Positions 63,975 to 64,000 of a DNA stretch of 64,000 bases are shown here, piece by piece. The translations under genes and the position numbers were made by a program. Origin of the DNA: Chamaecyparis obtusa (lineage: Eukaryota; Streptophyta; Pinopsida; Cupressales; Cupressaceae); the NCBI GenBank assembly GCA_027943335.1, contig BSBK01000526.1, positions 361,001 through 425,000 of the forward strand, read 5' to 3'. Each line of letters opens with the position of its first letter. Positions within the stretch are counted from its first letter, which is position 1. The notes below the pieces were generated by a model. It saw only the letters and a list, made by a program, of their open reading frames with translations, was not told the DNA's origin and did no database searches.

Positions 63975-64000
63975 TTCCCAAAAATCAAAAATTTTGGTTT

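Overview
The window looks like intergenic DNA of a large plant nuclear genome. It is AT-rich and full of degenerate plant-type transposons: CACTA, hAT, Ty1/copia, and Ty3/gypsy elements with chromodomains. Their primer sites match plant initiator tRNA-Met. The very deep nesting and several repeated protein families that I do not place in angiosperms make a gymnosperm (conifer) plausible, but this is inference. I see no intact host gene, rRNA, tRNA or CRISPR array, and almost every coding region is a decayed mobile-element gene.

Layout, left to right. 1-78 is the terminus of an LTR on the minus strand. 240-3087 is a minus-strand CACTA (tnp2-type) transposase pseudogene. 3420-5985 is a tandem array with a ~1.16 kb unit that carries inverted repeats. 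6708-10790 is a long minus-strand pseudogene of an unrecognised protein. 10791-12466 has no gene. 12467-18042 is a second, rearranged block of the 3.4-6 kb repeat family, with a 330 bp TA microsatellite and a 244 bp tandem array. 18043-20085 is the 3' end and 3' LTR of another retrotransposon. 20086-28902 is AT-rich and without recognisable genes, apart from a (TA)n run and one probable LTR/polypurine boundary.

28908-40306 is a Ty3/gypsy chromovirus on the minus strand with two ~1.4 kb LTRs and a TTATG target-site duplication. It is interrupted between RNase H and integrase by a plus-strand, gag-protease-only LTR element (31716-35584, duplication GATAT). To its right are a primer site plus LTR of an older element (40492-41121), a plus-strand LTR with a gag-like pseudogene that has five CCHC-like knuckles (41122-43781), and another gag-like pseudogene (44275-46010).

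46763-60958 is a plus-strand hAT-like transposase gene split by a Ty1/copia element (46894-58324, duplication GCTAC). The copia 5' LTR is itself split by a minus-strand gypsy chromovirus (47424-52098) that has lost its reverse transcriptase. A deletion removed the far end of that gypsy element together with most of the right part of the copia 5' LTR. The window ends in a minus-strand pseudogene of an unrecognised coiled-coil protein (61704-63974).

The genes do not form a working pathway. The window is a stratified record of insertions. Most inactivating changes are single stop codons, usually at positions where CAA, CAG, CGA or TGG would be expected, which suggests decay by cytosine deamination at methylated, silenced DNA.
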